Positions 9,266-18,545 of a DNA stretch of 64,000 nucleotides are shown piece after piece. The notes below the pieces were generated by a model. That model saw nothing but the letters and a program-made list of their open reading frames with translations, was not told where the DNA came from and did not search any database. A program made the translations under genes and the position numbers. Source of the DNA: JAENVU01 sp963801105 (GTDB taxonomy: Bacteria > Actinomycetota > Acidimicrobiia > IMCC26256 > JAENVU01); the NCBI GenBank assembly GCA_963801105.1, contig CAWDDH010000003.1, forward strand, positions 2,976,001 to 3,040,000, given 5' to 3'. How positions within the stretch are numbered: position 1 is the first letter of the stretch; every line of letters starts with the position of its first letter.

Positions 9266-10075
9266 GTGAAGCTGACCGGCGAACGACCGATGGAGGGCAG
9301 CACCCCGGATTCGCTGCTCGCGCTGCACGACGCGGGGTACCGGGAGGTCATCGCACGCCTGGGTACCGGCCGGATCCTCGATGTCGGCTGCGGCGTCGGG
9401 ATGGAGACCGCACGGTTCTGCGGGCCGGGCCGGCGCGTCGTGGGGGTCGACTACGACCCCGCGACCGCAGCGCTCGCGCGTTCGGACTTCGGCCCGAGGG
9501 GACCCAAGGGGACCGACGCCGAGTTCGTGGCCATGGACGGCGCCGCCCTGGGGTTCCGGAGCGCCGCGTTCGACGCCGTGTGCTCGTCGCACATCATCGA
9601 GCACTTCGTCATGCCGGAGAACCACGTCGCCGAGCTCGCACGGGTCTGCACCGACGACGGCACCGCGTTCGTGATCACACCGAACCGGCCGGCCGACTTC
9701 GAGAACCCGTTCCACGTGTATCTCTTCGAGGCCGAGGAGCTCGCGTCGATCCTGCACCTCTTCTTCGAGGAGGTGCAGATGATCGGCCTCGAAGGCGACG
9801 ATGTCCTCCAGGCCGACTTCGCGGCGCGGCGCCGCAGCGGCGAGAAGCTCCTGAAGATCGATCCGCTCGGGCTGCGCAAGCGGATACCCCGAAAGATGTA
9901 CGTGTGGACCTACGAGCACGCGCTCCCCGTCGTGTACCGCGCGCTCGGGTCGGAGAGCACCGGGATCGGCTCGGGACTCGACGACTCGCACTTCTACGCC
10001 ACCACCGACATCGTGCCGACCACCCCGGTCCTGTTCGCGATCGCGCGCCGTCCCCGCCGGTTCCCCTCGCGCTGA
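9266..10075 (+). CDS. Class I SAM-dependent methyltransferase
   Basis: The 269-residue protein has SAM motif I as RILDVGCGVGMETARF near residues 30-45, then VVGVDYDP, and a post-motif region FDAVCSSHIIEHF typical of Methyltransf_11 enzymes. The C-terminal part ends with DSHFYATTDIVPTTPVLFAIARR. The GTG at 9266 is favoured because a GAGG element lies eight bases upstream and the family domain begins soon after. The open frame back to 9110 lacks family similarity. It stops three bases before the GTG of the membrane glycosyltransferase at 10079, so the two are co-transcribed. A role in modifying a sugar or lipid intermediate is an inference from this context. Confidence 0.85.
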   Translation: MKLTGERPMEGSTPDSLLALHDAGYREVIARLGTGRILDVGCGVGMETARFCGPGRRVVGVDYDPATAALARSDFGPRGPKGTDAEFVAMDGAALGFRSAAFDAVCSSHIIEHFVMPENHVAELARVCTDDGTAFVITPNRPADFENPFHVYLFEAEELASILHLFFEEVQMIGLEGDDVLQADFAARRRSGEKLLKIDPLGLRKRIPRKMYVWTYEHALPVVYRALGSESTGIGSGLDDSHFYATTDIVPTTPVLFAIARRPRRFPSR

Positions 10076-10078
10076 CCC

Positions 10079-11434
10079 GTGCCTGCCGACATCCGGGACG
10101 ATGCGTCGGTGCGCTCGCGCCGGTTCGCAGTGCAACTGGCCGTCATCGCGGCGATTGCGTTCACGATCCGCGTGCTCGTCATCCTGCTCGTCGACCCCCA
10201 CGTGCCGAAGCTCGGGGACGCGAGCGCGTACCACCTGATCGCGAACAACCTCGCCGACGGTCGCGGCTACATCCGCCCGTTCGACCTCGCCCGTTTCCAC
10301 CTCGTGGTCCCCACGGCCGAGTACCCGCCACTGCACCCGTTCGTCGTGTCACTCTTCTCGCGGCTCGGCTTCCGCAGCGTCGAGTGGCAGCGGATCTGCC
10401 TGGCCGTCGTCGGGACGGGCACCGTCGTGGTCATCGGGACACTCGGCCGTCGCGTCGCCGGCGCGCGCGTCGGCATCGTGGCCGCGATGATCGCCGCTGT
10501 CTCGCCGATGCTCTTCCTTCCCGACGTGACGCTCATGAGCGAAACGGTGTTCGGGTTCCTGGTCGCGCTGTCGCTGCTCCTGGCGGTGCGCGCCCATGCG
10601 TCCCCGACCCCCCTCGCCGTCGGGATGATCGGCGTGGTGCTCGGGTTCGCCACGTTGACCCGCGCCGAAGGCGCCCTGCTCGCGATGCTGCTCGTCGTGC
10701 CGCTGGCAGTGCGGACCCCCGGCTCGGTCGCTCGCCGCGTCGGGGTCGTCGCGCTCGGGATCGCCGGCGTCGTCGTCGTGGTCCTGCCATGGACGATCCG
10801 GAACGAGCGCACGTTCCATCAGCTCGTCCCGGTCTCGAACAACTTCGGCGGGGTGCTCTCCGGTGCGAACTGCCGGCTCACCTATTCCGGACCGTCGCTC
10901 GGCTCGTGGCGATCCACCTTCGGCCGCGGCGACCCGGCGGGCGGCGAGTGCTTCACGGGCTTCAACGGGCATCAACCGGGCTTCAACGAGGCGATGGCGG
11001 GGACCGACCAGCGCCGGCGCGGCGTCGACTACGCACGCGAGCACGTGGGCGAGCTGCCAAAGGTCGCCGTCGCGCGCGTCCTGCGGACCTTCGGGCTCTT
11101 CCGCCCGGCGCAGCAGATCCAGCTCGACGCGCTCGAGGGCCGGCCGGAGCAGTGGCAGCGATGGGGAACCTGGCTGGAGTGGGCCATGTACCCGTTGGCG
11201 GCCGCCGGACTCGTGATCCTCGTCCGTCGGAAGGCGCCGGCCTGGCCACTCCTCGCGGCGCTCGTCAGCGTCGTCGTCGCGAGCGCCGCGACCTACGGAG
11301 GGCAGCGCTTCCGCATCGGCGCCGAGCCCACCATCGTGGTGGCCACCGCGACCGCCCTCGTGGCACTGGTCGTCGGGGGTCCGAGAAGCCCGACCGGTGC
11401 CGTCCGGAGCCGGAGACCCTCGCCGGTAGAGTGA
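10079..11434 (+). CDS. GT39/ArnT-like membrane glycosyltransferase
   Basis: This 451-residue multi-pass protein begins with a transmembrane segment (about residues 17-37). An extracytoplasmic loop with GDASAY follows, in the position of the catalytic acidic motif of GT-C enzymes. Then come PTAEYPPLHPF, several hydrophobic helices and a terminal helix bundle. GT-C enzymes move sugars from polyprenyl-phosphate donors to acceptors on the outer face of the membrane. A second gene at 56300-57640 has the same plan, with YDAGYY at the matching position. The GTG start is three bases after the preceding stop. The donor and acceptor cannot be deduced. Confidence 0.82.
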   Translation: MPADIRDDASVRSRRFAVQLAVIAAIAFTIRVLVILLVDPHVPKLGDASAYHLIANNLADGRGYIRPFDLARFHLVVPTAEYPPLHPFVVSLFSRLGFRSVEWQRICLAVVGTGTVVVIGTLGRRVAGARVGIVAAMIAAVSPMLFLPDVTLMSETVFGFLVALSLLLAVRAHASPTPLAVGMIGVVLGFATLTRAEGALLAMLLVVPLAVRTPGSVARRVGVVALGIAGVVVVVLPWTIRNERTFHQLVPVSNNFGGVLSGANCRLTYSGPSLGSWRSTFGRGDPAGGECFTGFNGHQPGFNEAMAGTDQRRRGVDYAREHVGELPKVAVARVLRTFGLFRPAQQIQLDALEGRPEQWQRWGTWLEWAMYPLAAAGLVILVRRKAPAWPLLAALVSVVVASAATYGGQRFRIGAEPTIVVATATALVALVVGGPRSPTGAVRSRRPSPVE

Positions 11435-11441
11435 CCTGCTC

Positions 11442-11753
11442 ATGCTCTGGTTGGAACGCCGCATCGTGGGCGCGCTCGCGGGTCCGGACGACGCTCGCCA
11501 CGACGGTGCGATCAGCGATTTCGTGGACTCGTCCCTGCACGCGATGCCTCAGCACCTCCGGCTCGGCGTCGCGGCCGAATCCGTCCTGCTCGGCGCGTGG
11601 GTGCGCCTCCGCGAGGGGGCCGATCCCGACGCCACCGCGATGCAGGACCACCTGGCGGCGTGGGAGCGCTTCCCGGTCGGCGTGATCCGCCAGTACCCCA
11701 CTCTCCTCGCGTCGCTGGTGCTCTTCGCCCGCCACGAGTTGGCGGCGCCGTGA
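11442..11753 (+). CDS. Small uncharacterised protein coupled to a GMC oxidoreductase
   Basis: The 103-residue protein is not one I recognise. It is predicted to be mostly helical, soluble and without a signal peptide. It contains the stretch HAMPQHLRLGVAAESVLLG and ends HELAAP. Its stop overlaps the start of the GMC oxidoreductase by four bases (GTGA), so the two proteins are made together. It may be a small subunit or chaperone of that flavoenzyme, as seen in several oxidoreductases with separate small subunits. A TAGAGT box at 11427-11432, nine bases before the ATG, could start the pair's own transcript. Confidence 0.75.
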   Translation: MLWLERRIVGALAGPDDARHDGAISDFVDSSLHAMPQHLRLGVAAESVLLGAWVRLREGADPDATAMQDHLAAWERFPVGVIRQYPTLLASLVLFARHELAAP

Positions 11754-13174
11754 GGACCATCGACACCGAAGTCCTCGTCGTCGGCTCCGGGGCCGGGGGC
11801 GCCGTGACGGCGGCGCGCCTGGCCGAGGCCGGCAAGACCGTGCTCGTGGCCGAGGAGGGACCCTGGTACGAGCCCGACGCTCACGTCCCCTTCTCCCTCG
11901 AGGAGTTCGTCGCCCGGTACCGCCACCAGGGCGCGTGTGCCGCGTTGGGCAACCCGGGCATCGCCTTCGCTGAGGGACGCTGCGTCGGCGGCAGCACCGA
12001 GATCAACAGCGGCCTCTACCACCGGCTCCCCGAGAGCCTCGCGGCCGAGTGGCGTCGGACGTACGGCATCGCGGCGTTCGACGACGCGACGCTCGCCCAC
12101 TACGCCGACGACATCGAATCGGCGGTCGCGGTCAATCGAGTGCCCGGAGAGATCCCGCCCTCATCCGCCGCCCTCGATCGAGGTGCCCACCGGCTCGGCT
12201 GGCGCAGCGTCGAGTTCGCCCGGGTGTTCGCCTACGACGAACAGGGCCGCGGTACCAAGCAGACGATGACGCGAACGATGATCCCGCGCGCGATCGCCGC
12301 CGGCGCGACGATCCAACCGGACTGTACGGTGCTCGACCTCGAGCGCGACGGCCGCCGCGTGCGGGGCGCTCGTGCCGAGCTCCGCAACCCCGACGGATCC
12401 GTCGAGCGCGTCCTCCTGCGCGCCGACGACGTGTTCGTCTGTGGTGGGGCGATCCAATCGCCGGCACTGCTGCAACGCAGCGGGCTCCGCGACAACATCG
12501 GGAAGGGCCTGAAGTTCCACCCGACGGTGAAGGTCGCGGCTCGCTTCGCGGACACCTACGACCACGACCAGGTCCCCATGCACCGGGTGACCGAGTTCTC
12601 GCCCTTCCTCACCATCGGGGGATCGGCCAGCCGGCGCGGCCAGATCGCGCTGGCCATCGCCGACGCGGCGCCCGACGAGCTCGACCGCGTGATCGACGAG
12701 TGGCAGCATGTCTTCGTGTACTACGCCGCGATCCGCAGCGCGGGCAGCGGCCGCGTGCGCGCGCTGCCGGGCCTGCGCGCCCCGCTCGTGACCTACTCGC
12801 TCACCGACGCCGACCTCAGCCGCCTCGCTCGGGGGCTCGTGCACCTCGGGGAGGTACTGCTCTCCGCCGGTGCGCTGGAGCTGTTCCCCTCGATCACCGG
12901 AGGCACGCTGGTGCGGGACCGCGCCGGGCTCGGCTCCTGGTGGGCCGAGCTGACCCGTAGCCGCTCGAAGCTGATGACGGTGCACCTCACGTCGACGGTG
13001 CGGATGGGCGAGGACCGCGACCGCACCGGCGCCGACAGCTTCGGCCGCATCTGGGAGACCGAGAACCTCCGCGTGAACGACGCGTCCCTGCTCCCCGACG
13101 CCCCGGGCGTCAACCCTCAGGCCGCCATCATGGCGATCGCCGCCCGCAACGCCGACGCGTTCCTTGCCTCCTGA
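11750..13174 (+). CDS. GMC-family FAD-dependent oxidoreductase
   Basis: The 474-residue product carries the FAD-binding motif VLVVGSGAGGAVTAARLAEAG at the N-terminus. It also has the second GMC signature around GRCVGGSTEINSGLYHR and a middle FAD segment DVFVCGGAIQSPALL. The C-terminal GMC region reads HLTSTVRMG, then VNDASLLPDAPGVNPQ. Members oxidise alcohols, sterols or sugars. The lack of a signal peptide and the TSTVRMG form suggest a cytoplasmic actinobacterial alcohol or sterol oxidase-type enzyme. The start is the GTG overlapping the upstream TGA. Its substrate is unknown, and the surrounding glycan genes give only weak context. Confidence 0.9.
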   Translation: MRTIDTEVLVVGSGAGGAVTAARLAEAGKTVLVAEEGPWYEPDAHVPFSLEEFVARYRHQGACAALGNPGIAFAEGRCVGGSTEINSGLYHRLPESLAAEWRRTYGIAAFDDATLAHYADDIESAVAVNRVPGEIPPSSAALDRGAHRLGWRSVEFARVFAYDEQGRGTKQTMTRTMIPRAIAAGATIQPDCTVLDLERDGRRVRGARAELRNPDGSVERVLLRADDVFVCGGAIQSPALLQRSGLRDNIGKGLKFHPTVKVAARFADTYDHDQVPMHRVTEFSPFLTIGGSASRRGQIALAIADAAPDELDRVIDEWQHVFVYYAAIRSAGSGRVRALPGLRAPLVTYSLTDADLSRLARGLVHLGEVLLSAGALELFPSITGGTLVRDRAGLGSWWAELTRSRSKLMTVHLTSTVRMGEDRDRTGADSFGRIWETENLRVNDASLLPDAPGVNPQAAIMAIAARNADAFLAS

Positions 13175-13206
13175 CGGCTCGTCCGCTCGGGGACGCCGGG
13201 CGCTTC

Positions 13207-14232
13207 CTAGACCGGCAGGTGTTTGATCAGCTTCAGGAGGCCGAGCTTCGCGGGTGACTGGTGGTGCGACCGGCCGTCGCCACCGAGACCGCCGCGGTGC
13301 TCGAGGAACCACTCGTAGGACTCGATCACCGCCGAGGCGTTGGAGTGCGTGGGCATCCACTCCAGCTCGCGCTCCGCCTTGCTCACATCGAACCACAGCG
13401 ATTCGCCGTAGAGGAGCCAGTGGTAGGGGGCGAAGGGCACGAGGGAAGACTCACCGAGCGCCCGCATCGCCAGGGCCGCCGGTCTCGCCGGCAGCGACAC
13501 CACTCGTGAACCCGTGCCCGCGTGGTCGACGAGCGCCTGCAGGGTCTCGCGCATCGTCCCGAACTCCCGGCACCCGATGTTGTAGGTCTCCGCACCCGGG
13601 CGGAGCGCGGCGCGCAGACACGCCTCGGCGAGGTCGTCGGCGTGCACGAACTGGTAGCGGTTGTCGCCGGAGCCGAGGACGAAGACCGGCGCGCCGTCGG
13701 CGACGAACTCGAACAAGATGGCCATGATCCCGAGCCGTCCGTGACCGAGCACGGTGCGCGGTCGCACGACCGACACGTCGAGCCCGGCTGCGACGGCATC
13801 CCGGCAGAGGAGCTCGGCCTCGAGCTTGGCCTTCCCGTAGGCCTCGAGCGGCCTCGGCGGGGTGTCCTCGGTGACCGGGTTGTGGTCGGGGATCCCGAAG
13901 ATCGCACTCGAGGACGTGTGCACGACCTTGCCCACGCCGGCTTCGCGCGCGGCGAGCAGCACGTTCGCGGTCCCGACGACGTTGACCGACCAGAACAGAT
14001 CACGGTCCTTGGCCAGCGGGACCTGGGCCACGTTGTGGAGCACCGCGTCCATCCCCGCCGACGCGCCACGCAAGGCGTCGACGTCGCGGACGTCACCGAT
14101 CACCGCGTCGAACGTCGGGTCCTCCGGTGGGTTCAGGTCGAAGATGCGAACGTCGTGACCGGCGGCGCGGGCCCGTGCGGCCAGCACGGTGCCGAAGTAC
14201 CCGGCTCCGCCCGTCACGAGGAGCCGCGTCAC
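13207..14232 (-). CDS. NAD-dependent epimerase/dehydratase
   Basis: The 341-residue protein is an extended SDR with TGGAGYFGTVLAARA at its N-terminus. It continues with DLNPPEDP, GDVRD, LHNVAQVPLAKD, the HTSSSAIFG serine motif and the catalytic YGKAKLEAE (Tyr-x3-Lys). Sugar-nucleotide epimerases and 3-beta-hydroxysteroid dehydrogenase-like enzymes share this layout. The GTG at 14232 overlaps the TGA of the upstream gene (GTGA) and falls directly at the nucleotide-binding strand, so the longer open frame is not used. It is the second gene of a two-epimerase operon. It converges on the GMC oxidoreductase gene. Confidence 0.9.
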   Translation of the reverse strand: MTRLLVTGGAGYFGTVLAARARAAGHDVRIFDLNPPEDPTFDAVIGDVRDVDALRGASAGMDAVLHNVAQVPLAKDRDLFWSVNVVGTANVLLAAREAGVGKVVHTSSSAIFGIPDHNPVTEDTPPRPLEAYGKAKLEAELLCRDAVAAGLDVSVVRPRTVLGHGRLGIMAILFEFVADGAPVFVLGSGDNRYQFVHADDLAEACLRAALRPGAETYNIGCREFGTMRETLQALVDHAGTGSRVVSLPARPAALAMRALGESSLVPFAPYHWLLYGESLWFDVSKAERELEWMPTHSNASAVIESYEWFLEHRGGLGGDGRSHHQSPAKLGLLKLIKHLPV

Positions 14233-15266
14233 AGGATCTCCCCGTGCTCGACCGCGGACCGGATGCTGGCGCGCATGCCGTCGAGCAGCGTGGTCTGGGG
14301 GTCGTAGCCAAGCTCCGTGCGGGCGCGGCCGATGTCGCACGCGATCGTGTCCTTCAGCTCTCCGAGTACGTGCAGCGCCTGGACGTAGCGGCCGCGGTCC
14401 TGCAGGAGCCCGTCCAGCCGCTCCGCGACCACCCCGGCCAGCCGCGGGAGGCGGGGCCGGCCCCCCGAGACGGGAAGGCCCTCAGCGGCGAGCGCGTCGC
14501 GCACCGTGGCGAGGATCGTGCGCAGCTCATAGGGCTCCGCATCGGCGATCCAGTACGCACGGCCCGATGCCGCCGGCGTGGCCTCGGCGCGCAGCAGCCC
14601 CTGAACGAGATGGTCGGTGTAGACCATCGATCGCTGCTGGGTGCCGTCGCCCAGCATCGGGAAGCGGCCCTTGCGCACCGCGCGGAACCACTGCGACTGC
14701 CGCGCCGGCTGGTACGGGCCGTAGAACCACGGTGCGCGGATCACCACGGTGTCGAGGTCGCCCCGCTCCTGGCTGCGGGCGACGATCTGCTCCGCCTCCC
14801 ACTTCGACGCTCCGTAGCCCATGTACGGATTGACCGGCGAGTCCTCGGTGAACCGGTCCGTAGGTCGGGCGTTCGCCCCGAAGGGCGAGTTCGACGAGAC
14901 GTGCACGACGCGGGCCACTCCGGCGCGCCGGGCCTCGTCGAGCACCAGTTCGGTGCCGCCGACGTTCACGTCGAAGAAGTCGCGCACCGTGGCCGGGTGG
15001 ATCACGGCCGCGGCGTGGAACACCGTCGTCCCGCCCGCACCATCGAACAGCCGGTCGAGGGCGGCCGGGTCACGCACGTCACCGACGACGGTGGTGATCC
15101 TCGGTGAGATCACCTCGAGGAGCGGTGCGTCGTCCGCGACCGGGACGAGCGCCCGGACCGACCGCTCGGATGCGACGAGCGCGCGCACGAGGTTGCGACC
15201 GAGCCAACCGGAGGCACCGGTCACCACGACCGGGCGGTCGGGGCTCGTTCGATCGGAGAGCTGCAC
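14229..15266 (-). CDS. NAD-dependent epimerase/dehydratase
   Basis: The 345-residue product is another extended SDR. It has VVVTGASGWLGRNLVRAL, VGDVRDP, VFHAAAVIHP, HVSSNSPFG and a catalytic YGASKWEAE motif, then the downstream loop APWFYGPYQPAR. It is related to, but not the same as, the next gene in the operon. The GTG at 15266 is placed just before the nucleotide-binding strand. The upstream open frame runs into the divergent acyltransferase gene and is not family-like. It probably acts on a nucleotide-linked or lipid-linked sugar for the envelope, which is inferred from neighbours. Confidence 0.88.
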   Translation of the reverse strand: MQLSDRTSPDRPVVVTGASGWLGRNLVRALVASERSVRALVPVADDAPLLEVISPRITTVVGDVRDPAALDRLFDGAGGTTVFHAAAVIHPATVRDFFDVNVGGTELVLDEARRAGVARVVHVSSNSPFGANARPTDRFTEDSPVNPYMGYGASKWEAEQIVARSQERGDLDTVVIRAPWFYGPYQPARQSQWFRAVRKGRFPMLGDGTQQRSMVYTDHLVQGLLRAEATPAASGRAYWIADAEPYELRTILATVRDALAAEGLPVSGGRPRLPRLAGVVAERLDGLLQDRGRYVQALHVLGELKDTIACDIGRARTELGYDPQTTLLDGMRASIRSAVEHGEIL

Positions 15267-15335
15267 GGTCGACCTCGGGACGGGGAAACGCGGATGGTAG
15301 GCGACGGTTGGCCGCTCGCTCCGCACCGTCGCCCG

Positions 15336-15341
15336 TACAAT
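15336..15341 (+). promoter_or_regulatory. -10 box TACAAT of a leaderless promoter
   Basis: TACAAT is seven bases upstream of the ATG at 15349. The distance matches a transcription start at the first base of the start codon. No ribosome-binding sequence lies between. Confidence 0.5.
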
Positions 15342-15348
15342 CCCCGGG

Positions 15349-16590
15349 ATGGCGCAAACGGACTCCGGGGTTGCGTCGCATGCGAAGGACCCCCGGTTTC
15401 CGGGCTTCGACGGGTTGCGCGCGCTCGCCGCGCTCGCGGTCGTGATGACCCACGTGTCCTTTGCGGGCGGGGCGAACGGACCGAACCTCGGCGGGGCGTT
15501 CTTCGCCCGCATGGACGGCGGAGTGTCGGTGTTCTTCGTGCTGTCGGGCATCCTGCTCTACCGACCCTTCGCCCGGGCCCATCTCCTCGACGAGTCGTCG
15601 CCGGCGCTGCGCCGCTACCTCTGGCGCCGCGCCATCCGCATCTATCCCGCCTACTGGCTGGCCATGACCGTCGTCGTCTACGTCTTCGGCGTCAGCGACA
15701 TCGTCGGGCTGCGCCGGTTCGTGCTCGACTACTCCCTGCTCCACATCTACAGCCCGCACCAGACCGATGCGTTCGGCCCGCTGCTCCAGTCCTGGACCCT
15801 CTCGACCGAGATCGCGTTCTACCTCTTCCTCCCCCTGTGGGCGTACGGGATGCGGCGCCTCGCACGCGGTGACGTCGCGTCGCGCATGCGGTCGCAGCTG
15901 CTCGGGGTCGTCGGCCTCGTCGTCGCGTCCGCGGCATGGAAGGCCTTCGTGCTGGGCGCCGGATTCTCCGACGGTCGAGTCGGACAGCTCAAGATGTGGC
16001 TTCCCTGGTGGCTGGACATGTTCGCGATGGGCATGGCCATCGCGGTCGTCGTGCTCGCGGTCACCCATCTGGGATGGGCCGTCCCGCTCCGATTGGATCG
16101 GCGGACCGCACCCGCGATCTGCTGGCTGGGCGCGTTCGGCGCGCTCTGGTGGGTCGCCGCCGGCGCCGGTCTCGGCCACACCTCCCCGGCCATCGCGTCT
16201 CACCTGCTCTGGGGCCAGCACTACCTGTACCTCGCGATCGCGGTGCTGCTGATCCTCCCCGCGGCGTTCGGCCCGCAGGACCCCGCGTCGAGCCGGATCC
16301 GCGCCTTCCTCCAGAGCCGGGTCATGGTGTACCTCGGCAGCATCTCGTACGGCATCTACCTGTGGCACGAGGGGTGGATCGATCGCTACCTCACGTGGAC
16401 CGGCATTCCCGTGTTCGGCGTCTACACCTCCGACACGCCGTTCCGGTGGCACACGAACTCGGTGATCAGCATCCCGTGGCTGGTGTTCCTCCTCGCGGTG
16501 CTCGCACTCACGATCGCGTCGGCGTCGCTGTCGTGGTTCCTGCTCGAGCGGCCGCTGCTGCGCCGATTCCACCGCCCCGGGCCGGCCTGA
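15349..16590 (+). CDS. Acyltransferase family 3 membrane protein (OafA-type)
   Basis: The 413-residue protein starts with GFDGLRALAALAVVMTHV, which carries the conserved FDGLRA and helix-1 His of membrane O-acyltransferases. About ten hydrophobic segments follow. Other family marks are FFVLSGILLYRPF and the WTLSTEIAFYLFLP loop. A late SISYGIYLWHE segment precedes the last helices. Such enzymes move acetyl or other acyl groups from the cytoplasm onto surface polysaccharides or lipids. It diverges from the epimerase operon and converges on the GT-C pair below, which fits a role in decorating an envelope glycan. The start is supported by the leaderless promoter. Confidence 0.93.
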   Translation: MAQTDSGVASHAKDPRFPGFDGLRALAALAVVMTHVSFAGGANGPNLGGAFFARMDGGVSVFFVLSGILLYRPFARAHLLDESSPALRRYLWRRAIRIYPAYWLAMTVVVYVFGVSDIVGLRRFVLDYSLLHIYSPHQTDAFGPLLQSWTLSTEIAFYLFLPLWAYGMRRLARGDVASRMRSQLLGVVGLVVASAAWKAFVLGAGFSDGRVGQLKMWLPWWLDMFAMGMAIAVVVLAVTHLGWAVPLRLDRRTAPAICWLGAFGALWWVAAGAGLGHTSPAIASHLLWGQHYLYLAIAVLLILPAAFGPQDPASSRIRAFLQSRVMVYLGSISYGIYLWHEGWIDRYLTWTGIPVFGVYTSDTPFRWHTNSVISIPWLVFLLAVLALTIASASLSWFLLERPLLRRFHRPGPA

Positions 16591-16601
16591 CCGGCACGGG
16601 T

Positions 16602-18545
16602 TCACGGGGCCTTCGCGTGCACCGGCCCGACGTAGACGCCGATCGTGTTCCGGTCGGACCGCTCCTGAAGTCGGGCGTAGGTCGCGAACCGCTTCGCCCA
16701 CGGCCGGGGCAGGTCGAGCAGGTCACGGTCCACGGCGAGCGCCAGCTGGCCCGAGCGCAGCGCGTCGGCCCGGGACTCGGGCGTGTCGAACGGGCCCCGC
16801 AAGGCCACGAAGAATCCGGACGCGATCGCAGAGGCCAGCTTCGGTGAGTCGGTGAGCGCGCCGGTGCCCAGGTAGTCCCCGATCCGGTGCACGAGCCGGC
16901 GCAGCCGGGCCCGCTCGGTCCGGTCGAGCCCGTCGTGGAACGCGACCCGGTGGAACGGCCCGAGCGTGTGGCGCATCGCCACTGCCCCCGACCGGTAGAA
17001 GACCTTCGAGCGCGCGTTGTGACCGTCGTAGCGCCGTTCGGGCCCGAGATGGCGGACCTCGTACGGGCTCGCGGTGACGAACGGGATGCCCCGCGACGCC
17101 AGCTCCGCCATGATCGCTCCACTGATGGGCTCCTGGAAGCGGATGTCGGACCACTCCACGAGCAGCGGTGCGTCCGGCCGCAGCCGCCCGAGCTGACGGT
17201 CCAGGTGGCGCATGACCGGGACCGACCACGATTCGATCTCGGGTCCGCCGGTCGCCGCGGCCGTTGGCAGGTTGGCGACCGCGACCACGAGCACGAGCAC
17301 ACCGACCACCCGGACGACGAGCCGGCGCCGCGACGTGCGCCGGGCGACGAGCTCGAACAGGCCGTCGAGCAACACGAAGGTCGTGAACGCCGCGATCGGC
17401 CAGAGGAACCGGAACTGGTGCGGAGCGATGCCGACGATCTCCGTGCCGACCCGTGACGTGGTGAAGAGCCCGATCGCCATCGCCACGAGCGCCACGACCA
17501 CCCCGGTGAGGACCGCGGTCCGGCGGCGGCGCCACGCCCAGGCTCCGAGCACGACGAGGGCGAGCAGCAGCACCCCGAGCGCGACCGCCGCCCAGCGGAT
17601 GCTGGGGACGCCCGTGGTCGCGATCGACAGCGCGTTCGCGCCGACGGGTTGACCCTTGGGCCGGAACGTGTCGGCGAACGAGTCCCGCAGCCAGAACGGC
17701 GGACGGACGAGGACCGCGCTCGTGATGCGCGCCGCGCCGCGCCACCCCACGATCGCGTCGGGGCCCGCTCGGACCAGGTCGAGGATCCGCCCGAGGTTCC
17801 CGCGCCGCGTCGTGAGCTGCTCCACGACCGGCGGGATCCAGAGCAGGAGCCCGACACCGGTCGCCACCGCCAGTGGCCGCCAGGCCGGCCGAGCGTCGGG
17901 CCGGTGCTCGACCCGGCGCCGGAGGAGCCCGAGCACCACCGCCCCGATCAGGAGCAGCGGCACGAGGTACCCGTAGCTCAGGTGCGTCTGGAGCAGCAGG
18001 CTGCCGACAGCCACCGCGGGTACCGCGAGCACGAGGTCGCCCTCGGCGAGACCCCACACCAGGAAGAGGAATGCGAGGAACGGCAGGATCAGCACGTGCG
18101 GCTGCCACGGGTCGTAGAGCAGGGCGCTCCCCATCGACCAGGCGAGCGCGGTGGCGACCAGCGACGCCAGCGCCGACCGGCGGAGGCCCCCCTGGCGCCA
18201 TCCGACCCACGCGCCGAGCGCGATCGACGCGACGTTGATCAGCGCGACGCCGACGGCGGTGCCCGCGGCCCGACCGAGCGCAGCGATCGGCACCGCGAGC
18301 AGCTGGAAGAGGATCGGACCGGGATGGTTGAGCGGCCGGGGTGCGCCGACCGACACCGATGCGGCCTGGCCGATGAGTGGCGTCGCCGCGCCGAAGACGT
18401 CTTCGGCGCGCACCGCCACGAGGCCGTTGTCGCCGACCGGGAGCCAGTGGTGCGTGAGCGCCCGCACCGTCGCCACGACCACCGGGATCGCCGCCACCAC
18501 GAACAGCATCACCGCGACGTTGCGGTCCCGCGCCCGCACGCTCAC
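16602..18545 (-). CDS. GT-C-type multi-pass membrane protein (second of a paralogous pair)
   Basis: The 647-residue product has an N-terminal transmembrane helix. A long outside loop with RAEDVFGAATPLIGQAAS and PLNHPGPILFQ follows, then about ten helices and a 170-residue soluble C-terminal domain. The upstream gene carries the matching loop (RLRDVFSAHPPLIG, then HPGPLSFW), so the two are paralogues. The acidic residue in DVF stands where GT-C enzymes keep their catalytic acid. I infer a lipid-phosphate-dependent glycosyltransferase acting outside the membrane, but the family is not named. The GTG at 18545 overlaps the upstream stop by four bases. The soluble tail (DGLDRTERARLRRLVHRIGD) may bind the acceptor. 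Confidence 0.78.
   Translation of the reverse strand: MSVRARDRNVAVMLFVVAAIPVVVATVRALTHHWLPVGDNGLVAVRAEDVFGAATPLIGQAASVSVGAPRPLNHPGPILFQLLAVPIAALGRAAGTAVGVALINVASIALGAWVGWRQGGLRRSALASLVATALAWSMGSALLYDPWQPHVLILPFLAFLFLVWGLAEGDLVLAVPAVAVGSLLLQTHLSYGYLVPLLLIGAVVLGLLRRRVEHRPDARPAWRPLAVATGVGLLLWIPPVVEQLTTRRGNLGRILDLVRAGPDAIVGWRGAARITSAVLVRPPFWLRDSFADTFRPKGQPVGANALSIATTGVPSIRWAAVALGVLLLALVVLGAWAWRRRRTAVLTGVVVALVAMAIGLFTTSRVGTEIVGIAPHQFRFLWPIAAFTTFVLLDGLFELVARRTSRRRLVVRVVGVLVLVVAVANLPTAAATGGPEIESWSVPVMRHLDRQLGRLRPDAPLLVEWSDIRFQEPISGAIMAELASRGIPFVTASPYEVRHLGPERRYDGHNARSKVFYRSGAVAMRHTLGPFHRVAFHDGLDRTERARLRRLVHRIGDYLGTGALTDSPKLASAIASGFFVALRGPFDTPESRADALRSGQLALAVDRDLLDLPRPWAKRFATYARLQERSDRNTIGVYVGPVHAKAP

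Noticed and set aside
16591..16601. A terminator between the convergent acyltransferase and GT-C genes
   Set aside because: Only eleven bases separate the stops and no stem with a T-run is visible.
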